A program made the position numbers and the translations under genes. A model generated the notes under the pieces. The model was not told the DNA's origin. It saw only the letters and a program-made list of their open reading frames with translations, and ran no database searches. From Thiocystis violascens (GTDB taxonomy: Bacteria > Pseudomonadota > Gammaproteobacteria > Chromatiales > Chromatiaceae), in assembly GCA_020721065.1 (NCBI GenBank), contig DYNM01000010.1:38740-102739 (forward strand): a stretch of DNA of 64,000 nt. Direction: 5' to 3'. Shown here piece after piece: positions 51,628 through 60,612 of the stretch. The first letter of the stretch is position 1. Each line of letters starts with the position of its first letter.

Positions 51628-54600
51628 ATGGCTGAAAAACAGGTGGTTGAAGGACTGAAGTGGGTCAAGGGCGAGATCGCCGCCACGCTGCGTCCGGTGC
51701 GTGATCTGGTTGAGCACGACAGCGGCGGCGCGGTGACGCCGAGCGTGTTGCAGGCGCTTGATCAAGTGCAGGGCGTGTTGCTGGCGCTGCAATTGCCCAG
51801 TGCGGCGCGATTGGTGTGGGAGCTGCGAGCGTTGTTGGCTGCGTCCCCGGCGGAGTTGCCGCTAGAAGTGCTGCAACAGGCGTTGATGCAGTTGACTGCG
51901 CATCTTGATCGGTTGGATGCGGGCGCAGCAGAACCGCCGTTGCGCTTGGCGGTAATCATCAACGCGCTGCGCACGGCGCGATCTGAAGCGCCGTTATCGA
52001 CCGCCGAAGTGCTCAATATCGCGTTACAAGCCCATGAATTAGCAGCAGAACCGTTGGCGCAGTTGGTGATGACGGTGCGCAAGGTGCGTCCGCACTATCA
52101 CCGCCATCTGGTCGAATGGCTGCGCGGTGATCCTGAGCATCGGGTGTTGACGACATTGGGTGAGCTGTTTGGACAAGTGGCGGCAGTGCCGGATGCAGGC
52201 GTGGTGAGCGATCTGTTTCAACTGGCGCAACTGTTTACGGTGGCGGTGCGGCAGACGCAGCGGGTGATTGATGCGCCGCTGCGGTCGCTGCTCGGTCATT
52301 TGGATCGGGTGTTGAAACCGCTGGCGCAAACGCCGCCGCAGGTGGCGGGGCTGGATGCGCTGGCGCTGATTGAACAATTTTTGAATCTGCTCAACGGGAT
52401 GGATGTCTCTGGTGCGCAGTTGGCACCGTTCAATTTTCGCTACGGTGCGCCGGCGACGACGGTAGCGGCTGGTGGCGCGGTGACGGCGGAAGTGCTGTTG
52501 ACGGCATTGAGCCAGTTTTCTGGGTTAAAACAACAGTTTAATCAGATTGCGACGGCTCCCGACCCGGCTGCGCTCGCGGTGATGGCGGGGCAACTGCGGG
52601 AGTTGGCGGACACGCTGGAAGGTGCGGCGGTGGCACCGCGTCTGCGTGAGTGCGCAACGCAGGTGGAGCAGTTGCCGGTGACGGATGCGGAGTCGGCGCG
52701 TTGGGAAACGGTGGCGATGGAGTTGCTGGAAATTGAGGCGGCGTTGCATCCGCGCTCGGAGCGACAAGTGGCGACGCCGGCGTTGGATTTGTCGGAATTG
52801 ACGGCGGCGACGCTGCGCGAGGCGGGTTACGAACTGCTGCGGGTCAAGGAGGTGATGCTCAGTTGCCACGATGATGCGGGGGTGGGCGCGGAGTTGGCGA
52901 CGGTCAAGCCGCATTTATCGAACGTGGCTGGCGCGTTGATGATTTTGGGTGAGCTGGCGGCAGCGCAGTTGGCAAATACGCTCGCGGAGGTGGTGGAGCG
53001 GTTGTATGTGCAGCGCGGGCAAGCGCCAGATGACAGTGAATTTGAGCAGTTGGCGGATGCGCTGGCGGCGTTGGAATTGTTCGTTGGTCATTTGCAGGAT
53101 GCGGTGCCGTTTGGTGACAGTTTGATTGGGCGCGGCAGTGCGGCGTTACGCACGTTGTTGAGCAAACTGCCGCTCGCAGAACCGGCGGTCGAGGTCGCGC
53201 CAGCGGCTGATGCGGCTGAAAGTGCGTTGACGTTCGACTGGGAGCCGGAGTTTGAAGCTGCGCCAGCGGTGGTAATCGACCTCGCGCCAGCGGCGATTCC
53301 TGCGCCAGCAGTGGCGTTGGAGCTGGATGATGTGCCGGTGCTGCCGGTTGCTCGTGCTGCGGCTGAAACGGGCGATGGTGTTGATGATCCTGAATTTCTT
53401 GATATTTTCATGGAAGAGGCGCAGGAGGAAACGACTTCAGCGCAGTTGCAATGTGCGCGTTGGGTTGCTGATCCGACTGATGCGGCGGCGCAGGCGTCGT
53501 TGCGGCGCAGTTTCCACACGCTCAAAGGGAGTGGGCGGTTGGTGGGGGCGCTGCAAATTGCAGATTTTGCGCAGGCATTTGAGTTGTTGCTCAATCGGTT
53601 GACTGAAGAGCGGATTCCGCCATCGGCAGCGATTTTGGACGCGGTTAATGAGGCGGTGGCGCTGTTACCGACGTTGTTGACGGCGCAGTTGGAGCGGCGG
53701 GAGTGTGAGATTCAGCCGTTGGTGGAACGGGCGATGTGGCTGCGGGAAAACGCGGCGGTCAGTGAGGCAGTTAGCAGTGAAGAAGTTGGCAGTTGTCAGT
53801 TGGCAGTTGACGAAGAAGTTGGCAGTTGTCAGTTGGCAGTTGTCAGTGATTCCGCTGTTGACGACGCGCCCTCGGCGTTGGAATTGGAACTCGCCGCTCA
53901 AGTCACCGATCACGACAGTTTGTTTCTGGCTGATGAAGAGTTATTGCGGATTTTTCAAACCGAGACGCACGATCATCTTGCTGAATTAAAAGCGTTTTTA
54001 GCGCAAGCAGCGGCGGGAGCGGCGCAACCAGATCAGACGACGCAGCGGGCGTTGCACACCTTGACGGGCAGTGCGCGGATGGCGGGGATTGATTCGATTG
54101 CGGTCGTGAGCAAAGGGTTGGAGCTGTGTTTGAAGCCAGTGCTGGCGGCTGGCGGCAGCGTTGATGCGGCATTGTTGACGTTGCTGGCGCGGGCGGTGGA
54201 GGCAATCGCGCTGCGAGTGGATGAGTTGCCAGCGTTGGGAACGGGCGCGGCGTTGCTGGTGGAATTGGGCGCTGAGTTGGAGCGGCGGCTGGAAACGGTT
54301 GATGCAGAAGTTGCCAGTTGTCAGTTGCCAGCAGAAGTTGGCAGTTGTCAGTTGGCAGTTGTCAGTGATTTGGCGACCGACGCTGCCGAGGCGCTGCCGT
54401 CCGCAGTAGTTGACGACGCACCACTGTCAATCGACCACACAACTGACAACCGACAACCGACAACTGACAACTCTCCCGCGCCTGACAACTTTTTCATGCC
54501 CGCCCCCGATCCCGAAATGGCGGGGATTTTTCTCGAAGATGCGCGAGATTTGCTTGATCATCTTGACACCCAGTTTCGCGCTTGGCAGCTCGCGCCGCAG

Positions 54601-56820
54601 GACATCAGCGCCCTTGATGGCATCAATCGCCTGCTCCACACGCTCAAAGGCAGTGCGCGTCTGACCGGATTGGCGGCAATTGGCGATCTCAGCCACGCGC
54701 TGGAAACGCGCTTGAAAGCAGCGACCGAAGATCACGCCATCATTGATGACACGACGTTGGAGCTGGCGCAGCGGGCGGTGGATGCGCTGTCGGTGCAGGT
54801 CGATGCCCTCGAACAACATCAACCGATTCCGTGTTTAACCCAGTTGGTTGCGGCGCTGTCCGGTCTGGAAGTCGCCCCGCTCACTGCGCCAGCACCGAGC
54901 GCAGCGGCATCTCCCGTCATCGTGACTCCGCAAGCGGTGCAACACGCGCTGGACACCGCTGCCAGCGCCGTGCCCGCCAGCACCCAAATTCGGGTGCGCT
55001 CGGATTTGCTCAATCAACTGGTCAACGCCGCTGGCGAAATCAGCATCTATCGCGGTCGTCTCACGCAGCGCAACGGCTTGTTTAACTTCAGTTTAGGGGA
55101 ACTTGACCAGACTGTTTTCCGCCTCAGCGAACAGTTGCGCCAGCTCGACATCGAAACCCAAACCCAGATCATGCACCGCTTCGAGCGCCAAGGTGACGGC
55201 GAGCTGTCCGGCTACGACAGCGCCTTTGATCCGCTTGAATTGGATCGCTTTTCTAAAATTCAGCAGCTTTCTGGCAGCTTGGTGGAAACCGTGAACGATC
55301 TGGTCAGCATCCGCGACATGCTGGCCGGTTATCAACGCGAGTTCACCGATTTGCTGACCCAACAGGCGCGGCTCGCCGACGATTTACAAGATGGCTTGCT
55401 GCGCACGCGACTGGTGCCATTTGTGCAGGTCGTGCCACGCTTGCAACGGCTGGTGCGCCAAACCGCCGACAGTCTCGGCAAATCCGCGCAGTTGGAAATC
55501 ATCGGCCCCGAAGTGGAATTAGATCGCACCGTGCTTGATCGCCTCGTCGCCCCGCTGGAACATCTGCTGCGCAACGCCGTCGATCACGGTTTAGAAGACC
55601 CCGAAGCGCGGCTGGCATCTGGCAAACCGGCAACCGGACGAGTGACACTGGCGCTGCATCGTGAAGGCAACGACGCCGTGATCAGCCTCAGCGATGACGG
55701 TAAAGGCATGAATTTACAAGCCATTCGCCGCAAAGCCATCAGCCTCGGCTTGCTGGCAGCCGACACCGTGTTGCCCGACGACGCCCTGCTCCAATTCATT
55801 CTCGAACCCGGCTTCACCACTTCTGAAAAAGTCACGCAGATTTCCGGGCGCGGCGTTGGTTTGGACGTGGTCGCCTCCGAAATCAAAGCCGCCAACGGTT
55901 CCATCACTCTCGGCTCCGTTGCCGGCCAAGGCGCTCGCTTCACCATCCGCCTGCCGCTGACGCTGGCGATCATCGAAGCGTTTTTAGTTTCCGCAGGCGA
56001 CAACATTTACGCCATTCCGCATGGCACGGTTGAGGCTGCGACCCGCATCAGCCGCGAAGAATTGCTGGCCATTTATCGCGGCGAAAACGACCGCTTCACG
56101 GTGCGCGAGCAGCACTATCGCGTTGTCTATCTCGGCGGCGTGCTTGATCCAGAGCAACAGCCCGATATTGGCGACCGGCGCTGGCTACCGGTGTTACTGA
56201 TTCGGCTTGGCGAACAGCGCGTCGCGCTGCACGTTGACACCCTGATTGAAAGCCAACGCATTCTGGTCAAACCGCTCGGCCCGCAACTGGCGCGGGTGCG
56301 CTGGTTGAGCGGCGGCACCATTTTGTCGGATGGGCGCGTGGCGCTGATTCTTGACGCGCTGGCGCTGCTACGGTCGGGCGCAGTCGCCACTTATCGCCCG
56401 AACGCAACGCTCGCAGCTCCCGCAAAACCGCAAATTTGCGTAATGGTTGTCGATGATTCGCTGACGGTGCGGCGCGTGACCAGCCGGTTATTGCGGCGGC
56501 AAAATATGGAAGTATTAACGGCAAAAGATGGAGTTGAGGCGCTCACCTTATTAGATGAAAACCGCCCCGATTTATTATTATTGGATGTAGAAATGCCGCG
56601 TATGGATGGCTATGAACTGGCGCGACACATTCGGCGCTCGGAAGCCTTGGTGAATTTACCGATCATTATGATTACCTCCCGCACCAGTGCCAAACATCGT
56701 GAATACGCAACGGCATTAGGAGTCAATCGTTATCTCGGCAAACCGTATCAAGAAGTGGAATTGCTTAACGAAATTCACTCGTTATTAGAAGAGCAATCAG
56801 CCTCGGCACAGCCAGTATAA
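51628..56820 (+). CDS. chpA: Hybrid chemosensory histidine kinase ChpA (PilL/ChpA type)
   Basis: This 1730-residue CheA-type kinase controls twitching. After a long alpha-helical N-terminal region come three HPt domains whose histidines are H630 (HTLKGSGRLVG), H810 (HTLTGSARMAG) and H1004 (HTLKGSARLTG). A dimerisation segment (IRVRSDLLNQLVNAAGEISIYRGR) and an ATPase domain with an N-box RNAVDHGLEDPEAR (about 1315) and GRGVGLDVV follow. A CheW domain and a C-terminal receiver with D1653 in LLLLDVEMPRMDGYE complete the protein. P. aeruginosa ChpA is larger, with more phosphotransfer domains. The linkers between HPt domains contain peptides such as EVGSCQLAV and DNRQPTTDN that are encoded by dispersed DNA repeats. 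ATG 51628 is preferred to TTG 51607. Confidence 0.93.
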   Translation: MAEKQVVEGLKWVKGEIAATLRPVRDLVEHDSGGAVTPSVLQALDQVQGVLLALQLPSAARLVWELRALLAASPAELPLEVLQQALMQLTAHLDRLDAGAAEPPLRLAVIINALRTARSEAPLSTAEVLNIALQAHELAAEPLAQLVMTVRKVRPHYHRHLVEWLRGDPEHRVLTTLGELFGQVAAVPDAGVVSDLFQLAQLFTVAVRQTQRVIDAPLRSLLGHLDRVLKPLAQTPPQVAGLDALALIEQFLNLLNGMDVSGAQLAPFNFRYGAPATTVAAGGAVTAEVLLTALSQFSGLKQQFNQIATAPDPAALAVMAGQLRELADTLEGAAVAPRLRECATQVEQLPVTDAESARWETVAMELLEIEAALHPRSERQVATPALDLSELTAATLREAGYELLRVKEVMLSCHDDAGVGAELATVKPHLSNVAGALMILGELAAAQLANTLAEVVERLYVQRGQAPDDSEFEQLADALAALELFVGHLQDAVPFGDSLIGRGSAALRTLLSKLPLAEPAVEVAPAADAAESALTFDWEPEFEAAPAVVIDLAPAAIPAPAVALELDDVPVLPVARAAAETGDGVDDPEFLDIFMEEAQEETTSAQLQCARWVADPTDAAAQASLRRSFHTLKGSGRLVGALQIADFAQAFELLLNRLTEERIPPSAAILDAVNEAVALLPTLLTAQLERRECEIQPLVERAMWLRENAAVSEAVSSEEVGSCQLAVDEEVGSCQLAVVSDSAVDDAPSALELELAAQVTDHDSLFLADEELLRIFQTETHDHLAELKAFLAQAAAGAAQPDQTTQRALHTLTGSARMAGIDSIAVVSKGLELCLKPVLAAGGSVDAALLTLLARAVEAIALRVDELPALGTGAALLVELGAELERRLETVDAEVASCQLPAEVGSCQLAVVSDLATDAAEALPSAVVDDAPLSIDHTTDNRQPTTDNSPAPDNFFMPAPDPEMAGIFLEDARDLLDHLDTQFRAWQLAPQDISALDGINRLLHTLKGSARLTGLAAIGDLSHALETRLKAATEDHAIIDDTTLELAQRAVDALSVQVDALEQHQPIPCLTQLVAALSGLEVAPLTAPAPSAAASPVIVTPQAVQHALDTAASAVPASTQIRVRSDLLNQLVNAAGEISIYRGRLTQRNGLFNFSLGELDQTVFRLSEQLRQLDIETQTQIMHRFERQGDGELSGYDSAFDPLELDRFSKIQQLSGSLVETVNDLVSIRDMLAGYQREFTDLLTQQARLADDLQDGLLRTRLVPFVQVVPRLQRLVRQTADSLGKSAQLEIIGPEVELDRTVLDRLVAPLEHLLRNAVDHGLEDPEARLASGKPATGRVTLALHREGNDAVISLSDDGKGMNLQAIRRKAISLGLLAADTVLPDDALLQFILEPGFTTSEKVTQISGRGVGLDVVASEIKAANGSITLGSVAGQGARFTIRLPLTLAIIEAFLVSAGDNIYAIPHGTVEAATRISREELLAIYRGENDRFTVREQHYRVVYLGGVLDPEQQPDIGDRRWLPVLLIRLGEQRVALHVDTLIESQRILVKPLGPQLARVRWLSGGTILSDGRVALILDALALLRSGAVATYRPNATLAAPAKPQICVMVVDDSLTVRRVTSRLLRRQNMEVLTAKDGVEALTLLDENRPDLLLLDVEMPRMDGYELARHIRRSEALVNLPIIMITSRTSAKHREYATALGVNRYLGKPYQEVELLNEIHSLLEEQSASAQPV
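53784..53848 (+). repeat. GTTGTCAGTT repeat array inside chpA, first linker
   Basis: Tandem GTTGGCAGTTGTCAGTTGGCAGTTG-like units (written here in parts: GTTGGCAGTTGTCAG, TTGGCAGTTG) occur between HPt1 and HPt2. In frame they give two EVGSCQLAV peptides. Confidence 0.85.
54307..54368 (+). repeat. GTTGTCAGTT repeat array inside chpA, second linker (forward)
   Basis: The same unit as at 53784, including an identical GAAGTTGGCAGTTGTCAG core, lies between HPt2 and HPt3. It encodes EVASCQLP and EVGSCQLAVVSD in the same frame as the first array. Confidence 0.85.
54439..54472 (-). repeat. GTTGTCAGTT repeat array inside chpA, second linker (inverted)
   Basis: The reverse-complement units AACTGACAACCGACAACC and GACAACTGACAACT encode TTDNRQPTTDN. 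They face the forward array 70 bases upstream, so the linker DNA can form a large imperfect hairpin. Confidence 0.82.
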
Positions 56821-56876
56821 AATAGCATCGCCGTGACTGATTGTTATTGCATCAGCTTATTTCATACAGATGCGCA

Positions 56877-57977
56877 CTAAATGCGCATTGGCATGACCAC
56901 ATAAGCCTCATCATCGGCATTGCGACCGCGCCAAATCGAGCTGCTGTTAGCATCTTGAAATTGCACCTGAACCTCATTGCCATCAATCACATTCATCACA
57001 TCGACGAGATAAGACACATTAAAGCCAATGGCAATGGAATCGCTGGTGTATTCCAATTCAATATCTTCTTCTGCTTCTTCTTGCTCTGGATTCTGCGCCT
57101 GCAATTTGAGCGTACCTGGATCAAAATTTAAGCGCACACCTTTATACTTATCATTGGATAAAATTGCAGTACGCGCCAAAGCCCGTTTCAATTCATCCTT
57201 CTTCAAAAAAGCGACCTCGCTTAAATTATGAGGAATCACTCGCTCATATTCAGGATAACGCCCATCAATCAACTTCGTCGTCATCGTTAGATTGCCAATC
57301 ACCATGTGGCAAGATTTCTCGCCTAAAATAATGGTGACATCGCCATCGCTATTGCTCAATTGCCGCCGCAATTCTAAAACCGTCTTACTGGGAATAATCA
57401 CCTGCCGTGCATCAGTCATATTCACCACCACATCGCTGGTAAACTTGGCTAAACGATGCCCATCAGTCGCAACTACCGTTAACGTCGCCGGATTAAAATC
57501 GAGTAAAATGCCATTGAGATAATAGCGCACATCCTGCTGCGCCATAGAAAAAGCGGTTTTATCTAATAGGCGTTTCAACACGGATTCAGTAATCGCAAAT
57601 TCAAATCCATCCTGCACCGCCGCCATTAACGGGAATTCTGTTGCTGGCAATACTCCAAGCGTGAAACGACTGCGCCCCGAAGTCACCAAACAGCGATCTT
57701 CTTTCATACGCAAACGAATTTCAGAACCTTCAGTGAGGCTGCGGCAAATATCAACTAACTTCCGCGCAGGAAGTGTAATTTCACCTGCGGCTTCTAATGC
57801 TACCGGCAGCGCAGTTTTCACTTCAATTTCAAGATCACTTCCGGTTAATGTCACCTGATTGTCACTTGCAACCAGATGTAAATTACTCAGAATAGGCAAG
57901 GTTTGACGCCGTTCAATAATACCGGTTACTTTTCCTAACGCGGGTAATAGGATTTCCCGATTAACGGTAAATTCCAT
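56877..57977 (-). CDS. dnaN: DNA polymerase III beta subunit (sliding clamp)
   Basis: This 366-residue clamp protein has an N-terminus MEFTVNREILLPALGKVTGIIERRQTLPILSN (first 32 residues) and the C-terminal end YVVMPMRI, both typical. It encircles DNA and tethers polymerase. Translation from ATG 57977 is preferred; the frame runs 15 codons further upstream. It normally follows dnaA. Here dnaA is absent upstream and recF absent downstream, where chpA is convergent. Its codons are AT-rich. Confidence 0.96.
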   Translation of the reverse strand: MEFTVNREILLPALGKVTGIIERRQTLPILSNLHLVASDNQVTLTGSDLEIEVKTALPVALEAAGEITLPARKLVDICRSLTEGSEIRLRMKEDRCLVTSGRSRFTLGVLPATEFPLMAAVQDGFEFAITESVLKRLLDKTAFSMAQQDVRYYLNGILLDFNPATLTVVATDGHRLAKFTSDVVVNMTDARQVIIPSKTVLELRRQLSNSDGDVTIILGEKSCHMVIGNLTMTTKLIDGRYPEYERVIPHNLSEVAFLKKDELKRALARTAILSNDKYKGVRLNFDPGTLKLQAQNPEQEEAEEDIELEYTSDSIAIGFNVSYLVDVMNVIDGNEVQVQFQDANSSSIWRGRNADDEAYVVMPMRI

Positions 57978-58101
57978 TGTGTGCTCCACAGCAGAGATGA
58001 AATACAATTGTGAGGCAATCAAGATTCACAATGCGAAAGTGAATGACGCCGCACCAACAGCGATATTTTACGCCAAGCACGAAAGACTGTCTAATCTTTT
58101 A

Positions 58102-58130
58102 TTGACTTTAGGGCAAAATTTGATTATCTT
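58102..58130 (+). promoter_or_regulatory. Predicted sigma-70 promoter of rpmH-rnpA
   Basis: TTGACT (58102-58107) and TATCTT (58125-58130) are separated by exactly 17 bases. The ribosome-binding site TTAGGAG (58183-58189) precedes the rpmH ATG at 58198. No DnaA boxes (TTATCCACA type) were seen in 57978-58197. Confidence 0.65.
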
Positions 58131-58197
58131 TCCGCACCTTTTTCTGGTCATCATTGTTTAACCCGTCAACCCTTCATTTTGTTAGGAGTCAATTTCG

Positions 58198-58335
58198 ATG
58201 AAACGTACTTTTCAACCCAGCCGCTTAAAACGCGCACGGACACATGGCTTTCGCGCTCGCAGCGCCACGCGCAACGGACTTAAAGTATTAAGTGCCCGCC
58301 GCGCTAAAGGTCGCATTCGTTTATCACCGGCCTGA
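58198..58335 (+). CDS. rpmH: 50S ribosomal protein L34
   Basis: This 45-residue, highly basic protein begins [20 protein letters not shown] and ends GRIRLSPA. It is the standard L34 and starts the rpmH-rnpA-yidD-yidC-mnmE cluster. A good Shine-Dalgarno (AGGAG) lies 8 bases upstream. Confidence 0.97.
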   Translation: MKRTFQPSRLKRARTHGFRARSATRNGLKVLSARRAKGRIRLSPA

Positions 58336-58391
58336 ATCTCATTAACCTAACCGGTTTTCCACTCCGCCAGCCTTTTGCGCCGGCGCAGCGT

Positions 58392-58721
58392 TTGCGTCAT
58401 ACAGCGCAATTCAAGCGCGTTTTTGCACAACCGCTGCGCACCGGAAAAACCGGTTTCGTTATTCTTTCTCGTGTGAATGATATTGGTAGCCCACGTTTAG
58501 GTTTAGCAATTTCAAAAAAGTGTGCGCGGCGAGCGGTTGATCGCAATCGGCTTAAGCGCATTGCCCGCGAAAGTTTTCGCCTTCATGCGCATTCCATTCC
58601 CGGCGTTGATATTGTTATTCTCTGTGCGCAAGGAGCACTAACAATGTCGAATCAACAGCTTTTTTTGTTATTAACCCGCGCTTGGATAACTATCGGAACG
58701 CAATCATGCGTCAATTCCTGA
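58392..58721 (+). CDS. rnpA: Ribonuclease P protein component
   Basis: This basic protein of about 109 residues has the RNase P signature [38 protein letters not shown] (in parts, 33-70). It supports the RNase P RNA in tRNA 5' processing. The start is uncertain: TTG 58392 gives [11 protein letters not shown], but the open frame extends upstream almost to the rpmH stop codon ([15 protein letters not shown]) without an ATG, so a non-ATG start nearer 58340-58356 is possible. The 3' end overlaps yidD. Confidence 0.9.
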   Translation: MRHTAQFKRVFAQPLRTGKTGFVILSRVNDIGSPRLGLAISKKCARRAVDRNRLKRIARESFRLHAHSIPGVDIVILCAQGALTMSNQQLFLLLTRAWITIGTQSCVNS

Positions 58722-58942
58722 TTGTTCCTATTAAACTCTATCAATACCTGATTAGCCCACTCCTTGGCCCGCATTGTCGCTTTTATCCTTCGTGTTCCCA
58801 ATACGCTATAGAAGCAATTGAGCGTCATGGTATTGGCTATGGCAGTTATTTAGCAATTCGCCGCTTATCACGCTGTCACCCTTGGCATGAAGGCGGTATT
58901 GATCCTGTTCCCCACGATAGGCAGACCTCGACTCATGGATAA
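58706..58942 (+). CDS. yidD: Membrane protein insertion efficiency factor YidD
   Basis: This 78-residue protein has the typical pattern [29 protein letters not shown] and [16 protein letters not shown] (first in parts) with conserved cysteines. It assists YidC-dependent insertion of membrane proteins. ATG 58706 lies inside the rnpA end (16-base overlap), and its own end overlaps yidC. Confidence 0.95.
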   Translation: MRQFLIVPIKLYQYLISPLLGPHCRFYPSCSQYAIEAIERHGIGYGSYLAIRRLSRCHPWHEGGIDPVPHDRQTSTHG

Positions 58943-60593
58943 TCAGCGTTTAATTCTGTTTTTTTCACTAGCCGCAGTGCTATTCCTGATTTATGAGTCA
59001 TGGATACAAGACTACGGACAACCGGTTATAACGCCCACTACTTTAGCGCAACCGCAATCCAATACTGCTAGTTCACCAACAGCATCAATGGAAATTCCTA
59101 CCACTGCCACGACCGCACTGGTTGCTGATGCGGCTATAGCAGAAACAGCGAATGAAACGCTGATTACGGTAGAAACTGATGTATTGAAATTAGAAATTTC
59201 TCCTCGCGGTGGCACGATTCGGAATGCGTGGTTATTGGGTTATGCGATCACACCAGAACATCCCGATGAACATTTGCAACTGTTAAAATCAGTACCACCA
59301 AATATGTTTATCACGCAGTCTGGCTTGATTGGAAATGATGCAGAGCTATTGCCGACTCACGAAGCTGTATTTCAAAGTGCGGCGCCTTCCTATCGTCTTG
59401 ACGCCAATCAAGAGCAGTTAGATGTCATCTTCACTTGGCGTCATGACTCTGGAATTGAAGTACAAAAGCATTATCTGTTTACTCGCGGCAGTTATCTTAT
59501 TCGCGTACAGCAGGTGGTGACTAATTCTGGCGCAAGCGCATTAACAGCGCGAGAATATAATCAATTACAACGCACCGAATTTAACGATCCCTATCAATCG
59601 CGTTTTGTGAATAGCTATACTGGTGGCGTGTATTACAGCCCTGAAGAGAAGTATAAGAAAATCGCATTTGAAGAGATGGCGACTACTAAACTAGATCGTG
59701 CTGTCACTGATGGCTGGCTTGCCATGATTCAGCATTATTTCATGGCAGCATGGATTCCGCCTCGCGCTACGCAGGAAACGTTTTATACCAACGTCTTGAA
59801 TAACTCCCGCTATATCATTGGTAAATACTCGCCGGTAGTCTCAATTGCACCGCAAATGAGTTACACCTTTGAAAACCAATTATTCATTGGTCCTAAACTC
59901 CCGGACACACTCGCTGACGTTGCGCCCGGCTTAGATTTAGTCGTGGATTACGGCTGGCTAACAATCATTGCACAACCCATTCACTGGGTGCTCAATGCCA
60001 TTCATGCGCTAGTTGGTAACTGGGGTTGGGCAATTATTTTTCTAACCATTTTGATTAAACTGGCATTCTATAAGTTGTCGGAAACCAGTTATAAATCAAT
60101 GGCCAATATGCGCCAATTGACGCCGCGTTTACAGGCATTGAAAGATCGCTATGGCGATGATAAACAACGCTTGAATCAAGCCATGATGGAGATGTACAAA
60201 ACCGAGAAAATCAATCCACTCGGTGGTTGCTTGCCTATTCTGATTCAGATTCCAGTGTTTATTGCACTGTATTGGGTGCTTTTAGAAAGTGTAGAAATGC
60301 GGCAAGCGCCCTTTATGTTGTGGCTCAATAATCTATCGGCACCAGATCAATACTTTGTATTGCCGTTGATTATGGGTGTGTCGATGTTTGTACAGCAAAA
60401 ACTCAATCCCGCGCCGCCTGATCCTATTCAAGCGAAGGTAATGATGAGTTTGCCTTTTGTATTCACGGTTTTCTTTGCGTTTTTCCCTTCTGGCTTGGTA
60501 TTGTATTGGACTGTGAATAACTTGTTGTCTATTGCGCAACAATGGCATATCACCCGCAACATTGAACAAGCGGCTGCAAAACATAAACGTTAA
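58935..60593 (+). CDS. yidC: Membrane protein insertase YidC
   Basis: This 552-residue Gram-negative-type insertase has an N-terminal membrane helix ([18 protein letters not shown]), a large periplasmic domain (about 80-340), and the conserved five-helix core with [19 protein letters not shown], the hairpin [21 protein letters not shown], and [19 protein letters not shown]. It inserts inner-membrane proteins with and without Sec. ATG 58935 is chosen from homology. Confidence 0.96.
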   Translation: MDNQRLILFFSLAAVLFLIYESWIQDYGQPVITPTTLAQPQSNTASSPTASMEIPTTATTALVADAAIAETANETLITVETDVLKLEISPRGGTIRNAWLLGYAITPEHPDEHLQLLKSVPPNMFITQSGLIGNDAELLPTHEAVFQSAAPSYRLDANQEQLDVIFTWRHDSGIEVQKHYLFTRGSYLIRVQQVVTNSGASALTAREYNQLQRTEFNDPYQSRFVNSYTGGVYYSPEEKYKKIAFEEMATTKLDRAVTDGWLAMIQHYFMAAWIPPRATQETFYTNVLNNSRYIIGKYSPVVSIAPQMSYTFENQLFIGPKLPDTLADVAPGLDLVVDYGWLTIIAQPIHWVLNAIHALVGNWGWAIIFLTILIKLAFYKLSETSYKSMANMRQLTPRLQALKDRYGDDKQRLNQAMMEMYKTEKINPLGGCLPILIQIPVFIALYWVLLESVEMRQAPFMLWLNNLSAPDQYFVLPLIMGVSMFVQQKLNPAPPDPIQAKVMMSLPFVFTVFFAFFPSGLVLYWTVNNLLSIAQQWHITRNIEQAAAKHKR

Positions 60594-60612
60594 TAGCGGC
60601 GTCAGTTTATTC

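Noticed and set aside
53784..54472. CRISPR-like array in chpA
   Set aside because: Units are short, irregular, partly inverted, lack regular unique spacers, and are read in frame within a continuous kinase gene.
57978..58197. Replication origin between dnaN and rpmH
   Set aside because: The location invites it, but the gap is short, has no TTATCCACA-type boxes or AT-rich 13-mers that I can see, and contains a good rpmH promoter instead.
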